Source: an uncultured Erythrobacter sp. (GTDB taxonomy: Bacteria; Pseudomonadota; Alphaproteobacteria; Sphingomonadales; Sphingomonadaceae). From it: a DNA stretch of 64,000 nucleotides. Positions 42,397 through 50,474 of the stretch are shown here, one piece after another. The notes below the pieces were generated by a model. That model searched no databases. It was not told the DNA's origin and saw only the letters and a list, made by a program, of their open reading frames with translations. How positions within the stretch are numbered: the stretch's first letter is position 1; the number at the start of each line of letters is the position of its first letter. The translations under genes were made by a program, and so were the position numbers. The DNA lies in contig CANMTU010000001.1 in the NCBI GenBank assembly GCA_947501005.1, forward strand, positions 1,512,501-1,576,500, in the 5' to 3' direction.

Positions 42397-43167
42397 TCAG
42401 ATGGAGACCAGCCCCAGCGCCTTTGCCCCCATCCACAGACCCATGCCGATCATGAACAGGTTCTCGGTCAGCGAGACGAAACCGAGCGGCACGTTGGAAT
42501 TGCCCCCGACGCAGGCGCATTTGATCTCGCGCCTGTCGACATAGACCGCCTTGAACACGCTCACCGCGCCGACCGTGCCGATGAACAGCGACACCGGGAC
42601 CGATATGATCGGCAAGGCATGCGCCACCATCAAAATGCCCGCCAGCGCCTCGCCGAAGGGATAGACGAAGCCGTACGGCACCCACCGCCGCGCGAGAAGG
42701 TCGTAATTGAGGAACATGGTCGAGAAACTGCGCACGTCCTGCAGCTTCTGAATCGCAAGCAGCGCCATCGAGAGGCTGACGAACCATTCCACCGCCTGGA
42801 CGGTGAACACCGTATCGAACACGTACCAGCTGATCGCGAGGCCAAGCAGGAAGGCGACACCGAAGATTGCGATGACCGGTTGATAGCTCGTCTCCCCTTC
42901 CTTCTGCACGGACTTGCCGAAATGTTCGCGCAGATCGTCATACCCGCCGATGCGCTTGCCCCCGATGAAGGTCTGCGGCGTCGTCTTGACGTCGTGCTCC
43001 TCCTTGAAAGCGTCGGTCTGCTCGCGCGTTTCGAGGTGGTGATCCTCGATCTCGAAACCCTGACGTTCGAGGAGGTCGATCGTCTTCAGGCCATAGGGGC
43101 AGACATGGCTCGGCATGACCATCCGGTAGACGGTCGCGGTCGTCCGGTTGTCGGTTCGGTCGCTCAT
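42397..43167 (-). CDS. Glutaredoxin-MauE/DoxX-type redox membrane fusion
   Basis: A 256-residue fusion. Residues about 10-85 form a glutaredoxin-like domain (VCPYGLKTIDLLERQGF, then TPQTFIGGKRIGGYDDL). Its active site is CPYG, with only one cysteine. Residues about 95-250 are a four-helix MauE/DoxX-like membrane domain with the CxC-type site IKCACVGGNSNVPLG. MauE-type domains help disulfide or metal maturation of periplasmic proteins. It overlaps the DUF411 gene at ATGA in the csoR operon, which suggests that it passes electrons or copper in this system. The fusion is known elsewhere in proteobacteria, so I do not read it as a frameshift. Confidence 0.85.
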   Translation of the reverse strand: MSDRTDNRTTATVYRMVMPSHVCPYGLKTIDLLERQGFEIEDHHLETREQTDAFKEEHDVKTTPQTFIGGKRIGGYDDLREHFGKSVQKEGETSYQPVIAIFGVAFLLGLAISWYVFDTVFTVQAVEWFVSLSMALLAIQKLQDVRSFSTMFLNYDLLARRWVPYGFVYPFGEALAGILMVAHALPIISVPVSLFIGTVGAVSVFKAVYVDRREIKCACVGGNSNVPLGFVSLTENLFMIGMGLWMGAKALGLVSI

Positions 43168-43646
43168 GACGAGGTGCCCGGATAGCTGGCCCGGACGCTG
43201 CGCCCGGCCGGTCCGAAGGCGATGACCTCGAATGCCTGGCGATGCGCGCCGTGCTCCATTCCGGGCGAACCCATCGGCATTCCCGCCACGGCGAGCCCGG
43301 TGACGCCCTCGGGCCGCTCGGCTAGCAGCCGCTCGACATCGGCGGCGGGAACATGGCCTTCGATCACATAGCCGTCGGCGATGAGCGTGTGGCACGAGCG
43401 CAGATCGCCCGGCACCCCGCGTTCGGCCTTCACCGCGCTCATGTCGGGGTGATCGACTGTCTTGATCTCGTGCTTCTCGCCCTGCTCCATGTGATCCGCC
43501 CAGGCGAGGCAGCAGCCGCAGCCGGGATCGCGATACATGGTGTAGGTGGCCGCCTGCGCGACCCCGGCACAGGCGGCGACAAGCATCGCCGCGGCCGAGG
43601 CGAAGGAACGGCGGGCGGTCTGGTTCGAACGAAAGAGCATCGGCAT
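43164..43646 (-). CDS. DUF411 periplasmic metal-binding protein
   Basis: A 160-residue exported protein (signal peptide about residues 1-32, ending AGVAQA). The DUF411 core YRDPGCGCCLAWADHMEQ gives a CxCC metal motif, followed by LRSCHTLIADGYVIEGHVP and the methionine-rich loop AGMPMGSPGMEHG. DUF411 proteins are usually found in copper or silver resistance loci and are thought to bind metal in the periplasm. It is coupled at its stop to the glutaredoxin fusion and follows csoR by 41 bases. Confidence 0.88.
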   Translation of the reverse strand: MPMLFRSNQTARRSFASAAAMLVAACAGVAQAATYTMYRDPGCGCCLAWADHMEQGEKHEIKTVDHPDMSAVKAERGVPGDLRSCHTLIADGYVIEGHVPAADVERLLAERPEGVTGLAVAGMPMGSPGMEHGAHRQAFEVIAFGPAGRSVRASYPGTSS

Positions 43647-43687
43647 GGTCCTTTTTGTGACGGCGGGATTGTACAAAAGTCGGGTTC

Positions 43688-43966
43688 TCATCGCTTGGCC
43701 TTCTCGAACAAGCCGACGAGTTCGGTGAACTTCGCCCGCTGGTCGGCCTCGTCGCCGCTGGCGATCGCTTCGGCGACGCAGCAGGCGGCATGGGATTTGA
43801 GGATCTCGGTTTCCGCCCGGCCCAAAGCGGCCTTCACCGCCTGAAGCTGGGTCAGGATATCGATGCAATAACGATCCTCCTCGACCATCCGGGCGACGCC
43901 GCGTACCTGCCCCTCGATCCGCCTGAGGCGGTTGAGGACGGCCGCACTGTCTTTCGCATGATCCAT
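43688..43966 (-). CDS. csoR: CsoR-type copper-sensing repressor
   Basis: A 92-residue CsoR/RcnR/FrmR-family repressor. The three Cu(I) ligands of CsoR are all present with correct spacing: Cys34 (DRYCID), His59 (KSHAACC) and Cys63. CsoR leaves DNA when copper binds, turning on efflux or oxidase genes. The operator-like repeat at 43986-44002 sits between it and copA, and csoR heads the minus-strand operon with the DUF411 gene and the glutaredoxin fusion. No P-type ATPase is in view. Confidence 0.93.
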   Translation of the reverse strand: MDHAKDSAAVLNRLRRIEGQVRGVARMVEEDRYCIDILTQLQAVKAALGRAETEILKSHAACCVAEAIASGDEADQRAKFTELVGLFEKAKR

Positions 43967-43985
43967 GGCAGAAACCTCTCTTGCA

Positions 43986-44002
43986 ATACCCTTATGGGGT
44001 AT
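43986..44002. promoter_or_regulatory. CsoR operator in the divergent csoR-copA gap
   Basis: ATACCC-TTATG-GGGTAT is a perfect inverted repeat of the CsoR/RcnR operator type (ATACCC...GGGTAT with G-tracts). It lies 19 bases upstream of the csoR ATG and overlaps a -10-like TATAGA on the plus strand for copA. One operator could therefore control both directions. Confidence 0.9.
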
Positions 44003-44034
44003 ATAGATGCCGGACGGCAGGAGGCGCAAGAGGC

Positions 44035-45858
44035 GTGAGCGAATTCCATCTTTCCCGGCGCCGTCTGCTGACGGGTTCTCTGGCAGGATCGCTGGCACTG
44101 GGCGGTCTGTCGGCGATGCCGGCATGGGCACGCGGGGCGCAAATCGGGCATGGCGCCATTCGGGCAGGCTTCGACGAATTGCGCGGCCCGCGCATCGATC
44201 TTACCGTCGGCGAAGGGATGCGCAGCGTCGAAGGGCGCACCGGCCATGCCGTCGCCGTCAATGGCAGCGTGCCTGGCCCGCTGCTGCGCCTCAAGGAAGG
44301 CACCAGCGTCCGACTCGCGGTGAAGAACACGCTGGCGAGCGACACGTCGGTCCACTGGCATGGCCTGCTGCTGCCGTTCCATCTCGATGGCGTCCCGGGC
44401 GTCAGCTTTCCCGGCATCGCGCCGGGCGAGACCTTTGTCGCGGAATTTCCCGTCCGCCAGTCCGGCACCTATTGGTGGCATTCCCATTCCGACCTGCAGG
44501 AGCAGGCGGGGCATTACGGCCCCATCGTGGTCGACCCGGCCGGCCCCGATCCGGTTCGGGCGGACCGGGATTACGTCCTGCTGCTAAGCGAATTCACCCC
44601 CCGCCACCCGCACGACATCATGCGCAAGCTGAAGACGGGCGAGGAGTATTTCAATTACCGCAAGACCACCTGGACCGACGACTACGAATTGTCGGGGGAG
44701 GAGCGGTGGATGTGGGCGCGGATGCGGATGAGTTCGACCGACATCCTCGACGTGACCGCGCCGGAATACACTTATCTCGCCAACGGCCACGGACCGAAGG
44801 AAGGCCTCGAATTCGCCTTCCGCCCCGGCGAGCGGGTGAGGCTGCGGGTCATCAATGGCAGCGCGATGACCTTCTTCAACGTCCGCATTCCGGGCCTCAG
44901 GCTGACCGTGGTCGCCGCCGACGGGCAGAACGTGCGCCCGGTCGAAGTTGACGAGTTCCAGATCGGCGCGGCGGAAACCTACGACATCGTGGTCGAACCA
45001 ACTGGCGAGGCGTATTCGGTGATGGCGGAAAGCATGGGGCGCTCCGGCATGGCGCTGGCGACGCTTGCCGCGCGGCCAGGCGCTCGCGCCGCCGTTCCCG
45101 CACTGCGCGATGCGCCGCTGCTGACGATGGCGGACATGGGCATGAACCACGACATTCCGGGCATGGATCATGGTACCGGCGGGATGGACCATTCGGGGAT
45201 GGATCATTCCGCGATGGGACACACCTCTCCTTCCGCCGGCCCCGCCGCCCCCACAGGCAAGGACCACGGCATGGCGGCGATCGACCACGGCGCGATGGAC
45301 ATGCGCGACACCTCTCTTCTGCCGCCCGACGTGAAGGTCGGCCCGGGGCTCGACATGGTTTCGGCCAATCCGCAGGATCGGATGGGCGACCCCGGCGTGG
45401 GGCTGGACGTTGTCGAGGGGCGCGTCCTCACCTATCGCGATCTCGTCGCGCTCGAGCCGAACGACGATCTGCGCCGCCCTTCGCGCATGCTGGAAATCCA
45501 TCTGACCGGCAGCATGGAGCGATATATGTGGTCGTTCGACGGCGAGAAGTTCTCTGCCGTCAGTGACGATCCGATCCGCTTTGCCTATAACGAGCGGGTG
45601 CGGGTGAAGCTCGTCAACGATACGATGATGGCCCACCCGATCCATCTGCACGGCCATTTCTTCGAATTGGTCAACGGCGCGCCGCGAGGGCGCCAGCCGC
45701 AAAAGCACACGCTGATCGTGCAGCCGGGCGGCACCGCGACCTTCGACCTCACGGCCGACGAGCCGGGTGACTGGGCGTTCCACTGCCACCTGCTCTACCA
45801 CATGCATTCCGGCATGTTCCAGATCGTCACCGTCGCCCCGCCGGAAGACGCGGCGTGA
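44035..45858 (+). CDS. copA: CopA-type periplasmic multicopper oxidase
   Basis: A 607-residue multicopper oxidase that oxidises Cu(I) to less toxic Cu(II) in the periplasm. A Tat signal is present (SRRRLLTGSLAGSLALGG). The four copper-site motifs are HWHG, HSHSD, HPIHLHGHFFE and HCHLLYHMHSGM. A Met/His-rich insert (about residues 370-405, with repeats such as MDHSGMDHSAMGH) supplies extra copper binding, as in CopA of Pseudomonas. GTG 44035 is chosen: GGAGG is at 44020-44024 and the Tat motif starts at once. It overlaps copB (GTGA). Confidence 0.95.
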   Translation: MSEFHLSRRRLLTGSLAGSLALGGLSAMPAWARGAQIGHGAIRAGFDELRGPRIDLTVGEGMRSVEGRTGHAVAVNGSVPGPLLRLKEGTSVRLAVKNTLASDTSVHWHGLLLPFHLDGVPGVSFPGIAPGETFVAEFPVRQSGTYWWHSHSDLQEQAGHYGPIVVDPAGPDPVRADRDYVLLLSEFTPRHPHDIMRKLKTGEEYFNYRKTTWTDDYELSGEERWMWARMRMSSTDILDVTAPEYTYLANGHGPKEGLEFAFRPGERVRLRVINGSAMTFFNVRIPGLRLTVVAADGQNVRPVEVDEFQIGAAETYDIVVEPTGEAYSVMAESMGRSGMALATLAARPGARAAVPALRDAPLLTMADMGMNHDIPGMDHGTGGMDHSGMDHSAMGHTSPSAGPAAPTGKDHGMAAIDHGAMDMRDTSLLPPDVKVGPGLDMVSANPQDRMGDPGVGLDVVEGRVLTYRDLVALEPNDDLRRPSRMLEIHLTGSMERYMWSFDGEKFSAVSDDPIRFAYNERVRVKLVNDTMMAHPIHLHGHFFELVNGAPRGRQPQKHTLIVQPGGTATFDLTADEPGDWAFHCHLLYHMHSGMFQIVTVAPPEDAA

Positions 45859-46793
45859 ACGGGCTCGCGCTGTTCGGACCGGTCGTCGCGGCCATGATCC
45901 CGGCGCAGGCCCTGGCGCAGCATGCGGGGCACGGGGCAGCAGTGCCGACGGCGGAGGCGCCGCAGGACCAGGCGCAATCCAATCCGGCTCCGCCGCCGCC
46001 CGTCATTCGCCCGCTCGATATTCCCAGGCCGCCTGCGTTGCCGCCGATACCCGAGGCCCCGCCGCCGCCCGATGCCGGCTCCGGCCCCGCTCGCGCCGCC
46101 GACGCGATCTGGGGGGCCGAAGCGATGCGCGATAGCCGCGAGGCGCTGCGCGACCACCACGGCAGCCAGTCCTTTGGCGTGTTCCGCGCCGACCGGTTCG
46201 AATATCGCGCGCGTCGCGGGCGCAATGCCTATCTGTGGGATGTGGACGCCTGGTATGGCGGCGATATCGACCGGCTGTGGCTCAAGAGCGAGGGCGAAGG
46301 CGCGTTCGGCGAGGAGCTCGAACAGGCCGAGATCCAGGCCTTGTGGAGCCATGCCATCGGCCCTTGGTTCGACTTGCAGACCGGTATCCGCCAGGATCTG
46401 GCCGGCCCGGCGCGCACCCATGCGGTGATCGGCCTGCAGGGTCTGGCGCCCTATCTGTTCGAGATCGACGGCGCCCTGTTCCTCTCTCATAAGGGCGAAC
46501 TGACCGCCGGGATCGAAGCCGAGATCGATCAGCGCATAACGCAGCGCCTGATCCTGCAACCGCGCGGGGAAATTACGCTTTCGGCGCAGGATATTCCGGA
46601 ATTGGGCCTCGGCGCCGGGGTGACTTCGGTCGAAGCCGGGCTGCGCCTGCGCTACGAATTCGCCCGCGAGTTCGCACCCTATATCGGGATCGAACAGGAA
46701 TGGCGGCTGGGCGGCACGGCGGACCTTGCCCAGTCAGAAGGGGAAGACCCGTCCGTTACCAGTTTCGTCGTCGGCGTGCGGTTCTGGTTCTAG
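45855..46793 (+). CDS. copB: CopB-type outer membrane copper resistance protein
   Basis: A 312-residue outer-membrane barrel protein. A signal peptide (residues 1-21) is followed by a His-containing start of the mature protein (HAGHG), a proline-rich stretch (about 42-75), and the CopB core (YLWDVDAWYGGDIDRLWLKSEGEG; ALWSHAIGPWFDLQTGIRQD), ending in a barrel-type C-terminal FWF. The GTG start overlaps copA (GTGA). CopB binds or sequesters copper at the outer membrane. It converges on a Crp/Fnr-type gene with an overlap of four bases. Confidence 0.92.
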   Translation: MNGLALFGPVVAAMIPAQALAQHAGHGAAVPTAEAPQDQAQSNPAPPPPVIRPLDIPRPPALPPIPEAPPPPDAGSGPARAADAIWGAEAMRDSREALRDHHGSQSFGVFRADRFEYRARRGRNAYLWDVDAWYGGDIDRLWLKSEGEGAFGEELEQAEIQALWSHAIGPWFDLQTGIRQDLAGPARTHAVIGLQGLAPYLFEIDGALFLSHKGELTAGIEAEIDQRITQRLILQPRGEITLSAQDIPELGLGAGVTSVEAGLRLRYEFAREFAPYIGIEQEWRLGGTADLAQSEGEDPSVTSFVVGVRFWF

Positions 46794-47587
46794 CCCGGCA
46801 CGGCAGCCGGCATCAGTCCCGCCCCCCCCCCAGGCAACGGCGGTCCGTCGGCATAGAGGTAGTCCGGCGCGAAACCGGCGAAGCGTTTGAGACCGTCCCA
46901 GTCCTCGGTATACAAATCGCCGCGCCGGATTTCGGCGACGCCGAGTTCGCGCAGCTTGCCCACCGCCCGATTGGCGTGGATCGCGCTCACCCCGCACATG
47001 TCGGCCAGATCGAGCTGGGTGAACGGCGTCCGCAAGACCCGCGCCGCGGGCCGGTCGATGAGGCACAGCCGCTCGTGCAGTTCAGCATAGAGGTGCGCGA
47101 TCCGGCGCGGCGCGTCGAGCTGTTCGAGGATCTGGATCCACTTGCGATGGATCGCGGCATCCATGAGCGTGGCGAACCACATCGCCCGGGCGATGTTCGG
47201 CCGATCCTGCATGACCGTGCGCAACCGATCGTGACCGACATAACCGACCGTGACCGGCCCCGCCGCCACCAGATCGTGATCCAGCCGCTTGAGCGCGAAG
47301 CCATGCAGATCGATGAAATCGCCCGGCACGTGCACGCCGACGATAAAGCGCTTGCCGCCGCGCATGATGGTGCGGAACACGAAGCCTTCGATCAAAATCG
47401 TGCTGCGATCGGTCAATTGCGCCCGCTTGACCAGCACGGCGCCGTCGGGGTGATCCGCCACCGTTTCGATCAGCCCTTCAATATAGGCCAGGTCCTCGGC
47501 TTCGAACTGCCGCCGCGACCGCCCGGCGAGGAAATCGCCGGTCAGCGGATACGGGGTCTTCTTCATCGTCGTGCGCAATGCGTCCAT
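46790..47587 (-). CDS. Crp/Fnr-family regulator (paralogue 1)
   Basis: A 265-residue regulator with a cyclic-nucleotide-binding-like fold (about 20-150) and a winged helix at the C-terminus (TPFTQLDLADMCGVSAIHANRAVGKLRELGV). The segment VPGDFIDLHGFALKRLDHD and the tail FAPDYLYADG are shared with paralogue 2 at 48436, so these come from a duplication. No FNR-type cysteine cluster is seen, so oxygen sensing through Fe-S is unlikely. It sits just past the copper genes and before the sulfotransferase. Confidence 0.88.
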   Translation of the reverse strand: MDALRTTMKKTPYPLTGDFLAGRSRRQFEAEDLAYIEGLIETVADHPDGAVLVKRAQLTDRSTILIEGFVFRTIMRGGKRFIVGVHVPGDFIDLHGFALKRLDHDLVAAGPVTVGYVGHDRLRTVMQDRPNIARAMWFATLMDAAIHRKWIQILEQLDAPRRIAHLYAELHERLCLIDRPAARVLRTPFTQLDLADMCGVSAIHANRAVGKLRELGVAEIRRGDLYTEDWDGLKRFAGFAPDYLYADGPPLPGGGAGLMPAAVPG

Positions 47588-47638
47588 CGCGCCGATTATC
47601 CAAGGGCGGCAAGGATGGTCTATTGACGAATATTAGGT

Positions 47639-48439
47639 TTATGTTCCTTTTTTGTTTTTCCCGCAGCCTTGAGACATCGAAGCGCATGCCTTCTCGCGCA
47701 CGGCGCGCAGGGGATGGCGAACGATCGGGGTGAACGCCTCTACCGCCCCGCCCGGCGCATAACCCCATGCGGCCATGCGCGATGCACGGCCCGCCCCCGC
47801 CCCGTCGGCATAGGCGTAGTCGGCATTTCCGTCGCGAACCGGTTCGCAGATCGGGCGCGGTTCGAGATCGAGGAAAGCGAACAGGCCCGCCATGACCCGC
47901 TCGGGATCGCGCACCAGATCCTCGTACCGGATCACGCAGGCGGCGTGGAGATATTCGAGGTCGCGGGCGACGATGTCGTAGGCGTCGAGCGCATAGGCGA
48001 CGAGGTCCTGCTGCGCGCGGTCGGTCCATTTCGACAGGGCGGCGGCCATCGCCTCGGGATGCCGCAGGATCACGATGAACTGCGCCAGCGGGAAAAGCTG
48101 CTGGTAGAGCCGCATCCGCATGAGGTTGACCGGCGATTTCTCGATCCGCCAGCTGCCCTGCTCGGGGAACCAGAGATCCCAGTCCGCCACCAGCCGCCGC
48201 CTGGTTTCCAGCGTATCGTAGAACGAGCCCTCGACGTGATGCTGCGCCGGGTCGAGCGCGTAATGGCCCGGTATGCCGTGGCGCGCGGTATGGGGGATCG
48301 CCCCTTGCAGGTAACACCCCTCATCTTCGGGCGCGGGCGATCCGGTGATCGCCCCGATGGCGGGATGGCCGGACAGCAGGCGGGTCAGCAGGCTCGTGCC
48401 GGTCCGATGCAGGCCCGCCACGAAGACATAGCGGGTCAT
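47639..48439 (-). CDS. Sulfotransferase family protein
   Basis: A 266-residue PAPS-dependent sulfotransferase. The 5'-phosphosulfate loop is LHRTGTSLLTRLLSGHP (residues 9-25), and the 3'-phosphate site reads ILRHPEAMAAALSKW (Arg and Ser in place). It would put a sulfate group on a hydroxyl of an unknown glycan, lipid or small molecule. It is translationally coupled (ATGA) to the upstream Crp/Fnr gene, so the regulator and the enzyme are made together. The four glycosyltransferase genes next door make a sulfated sugar product plausible, but this is inference. Confidence 0.87.
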   Translation of the reverse strand: MTRYVFVAGLHRTGTSLLTRLLSGHPAIGAITGSPAPEDEGCYLQGAIPHTARHGIPGHYALDPAQHHVEGSFYDTLETRRRLVADWDLWFPEQGSWRIEKSPVNLMRMRLYQQLFPLAQFIVILRHPEAMAAALSKWTDRAQQDLVAYALDAYDIVARDLEYLHAACVIRYEDLVRDPERVMAGLFAFLDLEPRPICEPVRDGNADYAYADGAGAGRASRMAAWGYAPGGAVEAFTPIVRHPLRAVREKACASMSQGCGKNKKGT

Positions 48440-49224
48440 GGCCTGCCGTCGGCGCTCAACTCGCCTTCGCGGACCTGCAAGCCCCCCTCGCCATAGAGAT
48501 AGTCGGGCGAAAAATCGGCATAACGCTCCAACGCTGCGCGGTCCCTCACGGTCACGCGCCCGCGATGGAAGTCCGCGATGCCGAGCCGGCGCAATTCGGA
48601 GATGGCCCGGTTGGTGTGAATGGGCGTCGCGCCGCACATCTCGGCCACGTCGCTCTGGCGCAGCGGCGTCTCGAACCCGTCGGGATAGCCGAGCCCGACC
48701 ATTTCGAGCCGGCGCCAGATCTCGGCGAAGACATGGGCGATCCGGCGCGGTGTCTTCAACTGTTCAAGCTTCAGGATCCATTCGCGGTGCATCGCCGCGT
48801 CGAGCAGGGTGGAAAACCAGAACAGGTGGGCCAGATGCGGCGCTTCCCGCATCGTGCGGATGATCTCGTCATGCGGCACCGAGGCGACCTTGCAGGGGCC
48901 GATGCAGTCGATGTTGTGATCGAGCCGCTTCAACGCGAAACAGTGCAGATCCACGAAATCGCCGGGCACGTGGAAGCTGACGACGAAGCGCTTGCCGTCA
49001 GATTCGAGCGTGCGCAGCATGAAACCTTCGACCAGCATGGTCGACTGGTCGCAGCGCGAGCCGCGCGAGATCAGGCGATCGCCATGGTCGTGCCGTTCGA
49101 CGATGCTTGCCATATCCTCGAGCCGCTGCCGCTCTTCCTCGGACATGGCGGAGCGCAGCCGGCCTTCGAGGAAGCGCCCGGTATTGGGAAACCGCCGAAG
49201 TTCGGCTTCGATCGCGTTATTCAT
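48436..49224 (-). CDS. Crp/Fnr-family regulator (paralogue 2), coupled to the sulfotransferase
   Basis: A 262-residue Crp/Fnr-type regulator, clearly related to the gene at 46790 (VPGDFVDLHCFALKRLDHN against VPGDFIDLHGFALKRLDHD, and FSPDYLYGEGG at the tail). Its helix-turn-helix reads TPLRQSDVAEMCGATPIHTNRAISELRRLGIA. Its stop overlaps the sulfotransferase start (ATGA). A GAGG ribosome site lies upstream of ATG 49224. It is divergent from the GT4 gene, so the 119-base gap may hold its operator. Ligand unknown. Confidence 0.88.
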   Translation of the reverse strand: MNNAIEAELRRFPNTGRFLEGRLRSAMSEEERQRLEDMASIVERHDHGDRLISRGSRCDQSTMLVEGFMLRTLESDGKRFVVSFHVPGDFVDLHCFALKRLDHNIDCIGPCKVASVPHDEIIRTMREAPHLAHLFWFSTLLDAAMHREWILKLEQLKTPRRIAHVFAEIWRRLEMVGLGYPDGFETPLRQSDVAEMCGATPIHTNRAISELRRLGIADFHRGRVTVRDRAALERYADFSPDYLYGEGGLQVREGELSADGRP

Positions 49225-49261
49225 CAGACCTCATTCCTGCGGCTGAATGGCGGCAAATCCA

Positions 49262-49280
49262 TGCGATCGCAACGATTGTT
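49262..49280. promoter_or_regulatory. Palindromes in the divergent gap before GT4
   Basis: TGCGATCGCA (49262-49271) is a perfect 10-base palindrome and CAAC-GATT-GTTG (49269-49280) is an adjoining inverted repeat. Both lie between the Crp/Fnr gene and the GT4 gene, where an operator is expected. Assignment to the Crp/Fnr protein is unproven. Confidence 0.4.
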
Positions 49281-49343
49281 GGCGTCAGGGGCGAAAATCC
49301 CTGTAAGGCGCGCTTTCATAAAGAACGGGGCCTTGCCGAATTC

Positions 49344-50474
49344 ATGAAGATCGCGGTCGTCGCGCATATTCGCTATCCCATCGCCGAGCCGTTCAGCGGA
49401 GGGATGGAGGCGCACACGCACTTGCTGTGCAAGGGGCTGCGCGCGGCGGGCCATGCGGTCACCCTGTTCGCGCCCGCCGGGTCGGACGATGCGGACCTCG
49501 TGCCCATCTGCGATCCCTACGACGCCGTTCTCCCGTGGGAGGTCTATCGCGGTACGCCCCGCCTCGCCGCCTATCAGCACGACGCTTTCGAGACCGCGAT
49601 GCGCGAGATCGCGCGGGGCGGCTTCGATGTCGTTCACAACAACGCCCTGTTTCCCGACCTGATCGGCTGGTGTTCGGCGGCACGCCAGCCTTGCGTCACA
49701 TCGCTGCACGTCCCGCCCTTTCAGGGTCTGGTCGACGCTGTGCGGCACGCCGGGGGGCAGAACTGGGCTGTGGTCACCGTCCCCTCGGCAAGCCAGCAGG
49801 CATCGTGGGAGGGGCGCGGGGCGCAAGGTCTGATGGTCGTGCCAAACGGCGTCGATACGCAGCGCTGGCAGCCGGCCGGCGAACCGGGGTCCTATCTCAC
49901 TTGGACCGGGCGGATCGTACCGAACAAGGGCTTGTCCTACGCCGTCGCCGCGGCCCGGCAGGCGGGCGCCGAACTGCGCATCTACGGCCCGGTCGAGGAC
50001 GAGACCTATTTCAGCCGGCAGATCGAACCGTTCCTCGGCGGCCTCGTGTCCTATCGCGGGCATCTTCCCGCCGATGCCCTGCGGCGCGAGATCGCCGGTG
50101 CGTACGGCGCGCTGATCACCCCCATGTGGGACGAACCGTTCGGCCTCGTCGCTGCGGAGGCGCTGGCCTGCGGCGTTCCGGTCGCCGCCTTCGATCGCGG
50201 TGCCCTGTCCGAAGTGGTCGGACCGTGCGGCATTCTGGTCCCCGGCGGCGACAGCGAGGCGCTGGCCAAAGCGATCCCGCGCCTTTCCGGGATCAAGCGG
50301 GCCGCGTGCCGTGCACGGGCCTGCGCGACGCTGTCGGTTTCAGCGATGATCGAACGCTACGAACGCTGCTACGACGCGGCCATCGAGGGTGCGGGTGCCG
50401 GAGAGGCCACGGCCTCTTCCGCCGCCGCCGCTTCAAGTTCGGCGAGGACGACGGCGCTGCTCGCGAAGGGCTGA
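49344..50474 (+). CDS. GT4-family glycosyltransferase
   Basis: A 376-residue GT-B glycosyltransferase of family 4. Visible parts are the N-terminal HIRYPIAEPFSGGMEAHTHLL, the acceptor-domain VVHNNALFPD, the linker IVPNKGLSYAVAAARQAG, and the sugar-nucleotide site (PMWDEPFGLVAAEALACGVPVAAF) with the EX7E-like E-x7-E. The ATG at 49344 has no strong ribosome site; a TTG at 49333 is possible. The last 106 bases overlap the convergent GT2 gene, and the C-terminal tail is low complexity (SSAAAASSSA), so the family core ends before the overlap. Donor and acceptor are unknown. Confidence 0.9.
   Translation: MKIAVVAHIRYPIAEPFSGGMEAHTHLLCKGLRAAGHAVTLFAPAGSDDADLVPICDPYDAVLPWEVYRGTPRLAAYQHDAFETAMREIARGGFDVVHNNALFPDLIGWCSAARQPCVTSLHVPPFQGLVDAVRHAGGQNWAVVTVPSASQQASWEGRGAQGLMVVPNGVDTQRWQPAGEPGSYLTWTGRIVPNKGLSYAVAAARQAGAELRIYGPVEDETYFSRQIEPFLGGLVSYRGHLPADALRREIAGAYGALITPMWDEPFGLVAAEALACGVPVAAFDRGALSEVVGPCGILVPGGDSEALAKAIPRLSGIKRAACRARACATLSVSAMIERYERCYDAAIEGAGAGEATASSAAAASSSARTTALLAKG

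Noticed and set aside
42397-43167. Possible frameshift splitting glutaredoxin and MauE genes
   Set aside because: The reading frame is continuous and the fusion is known for this family in proteobacteria.
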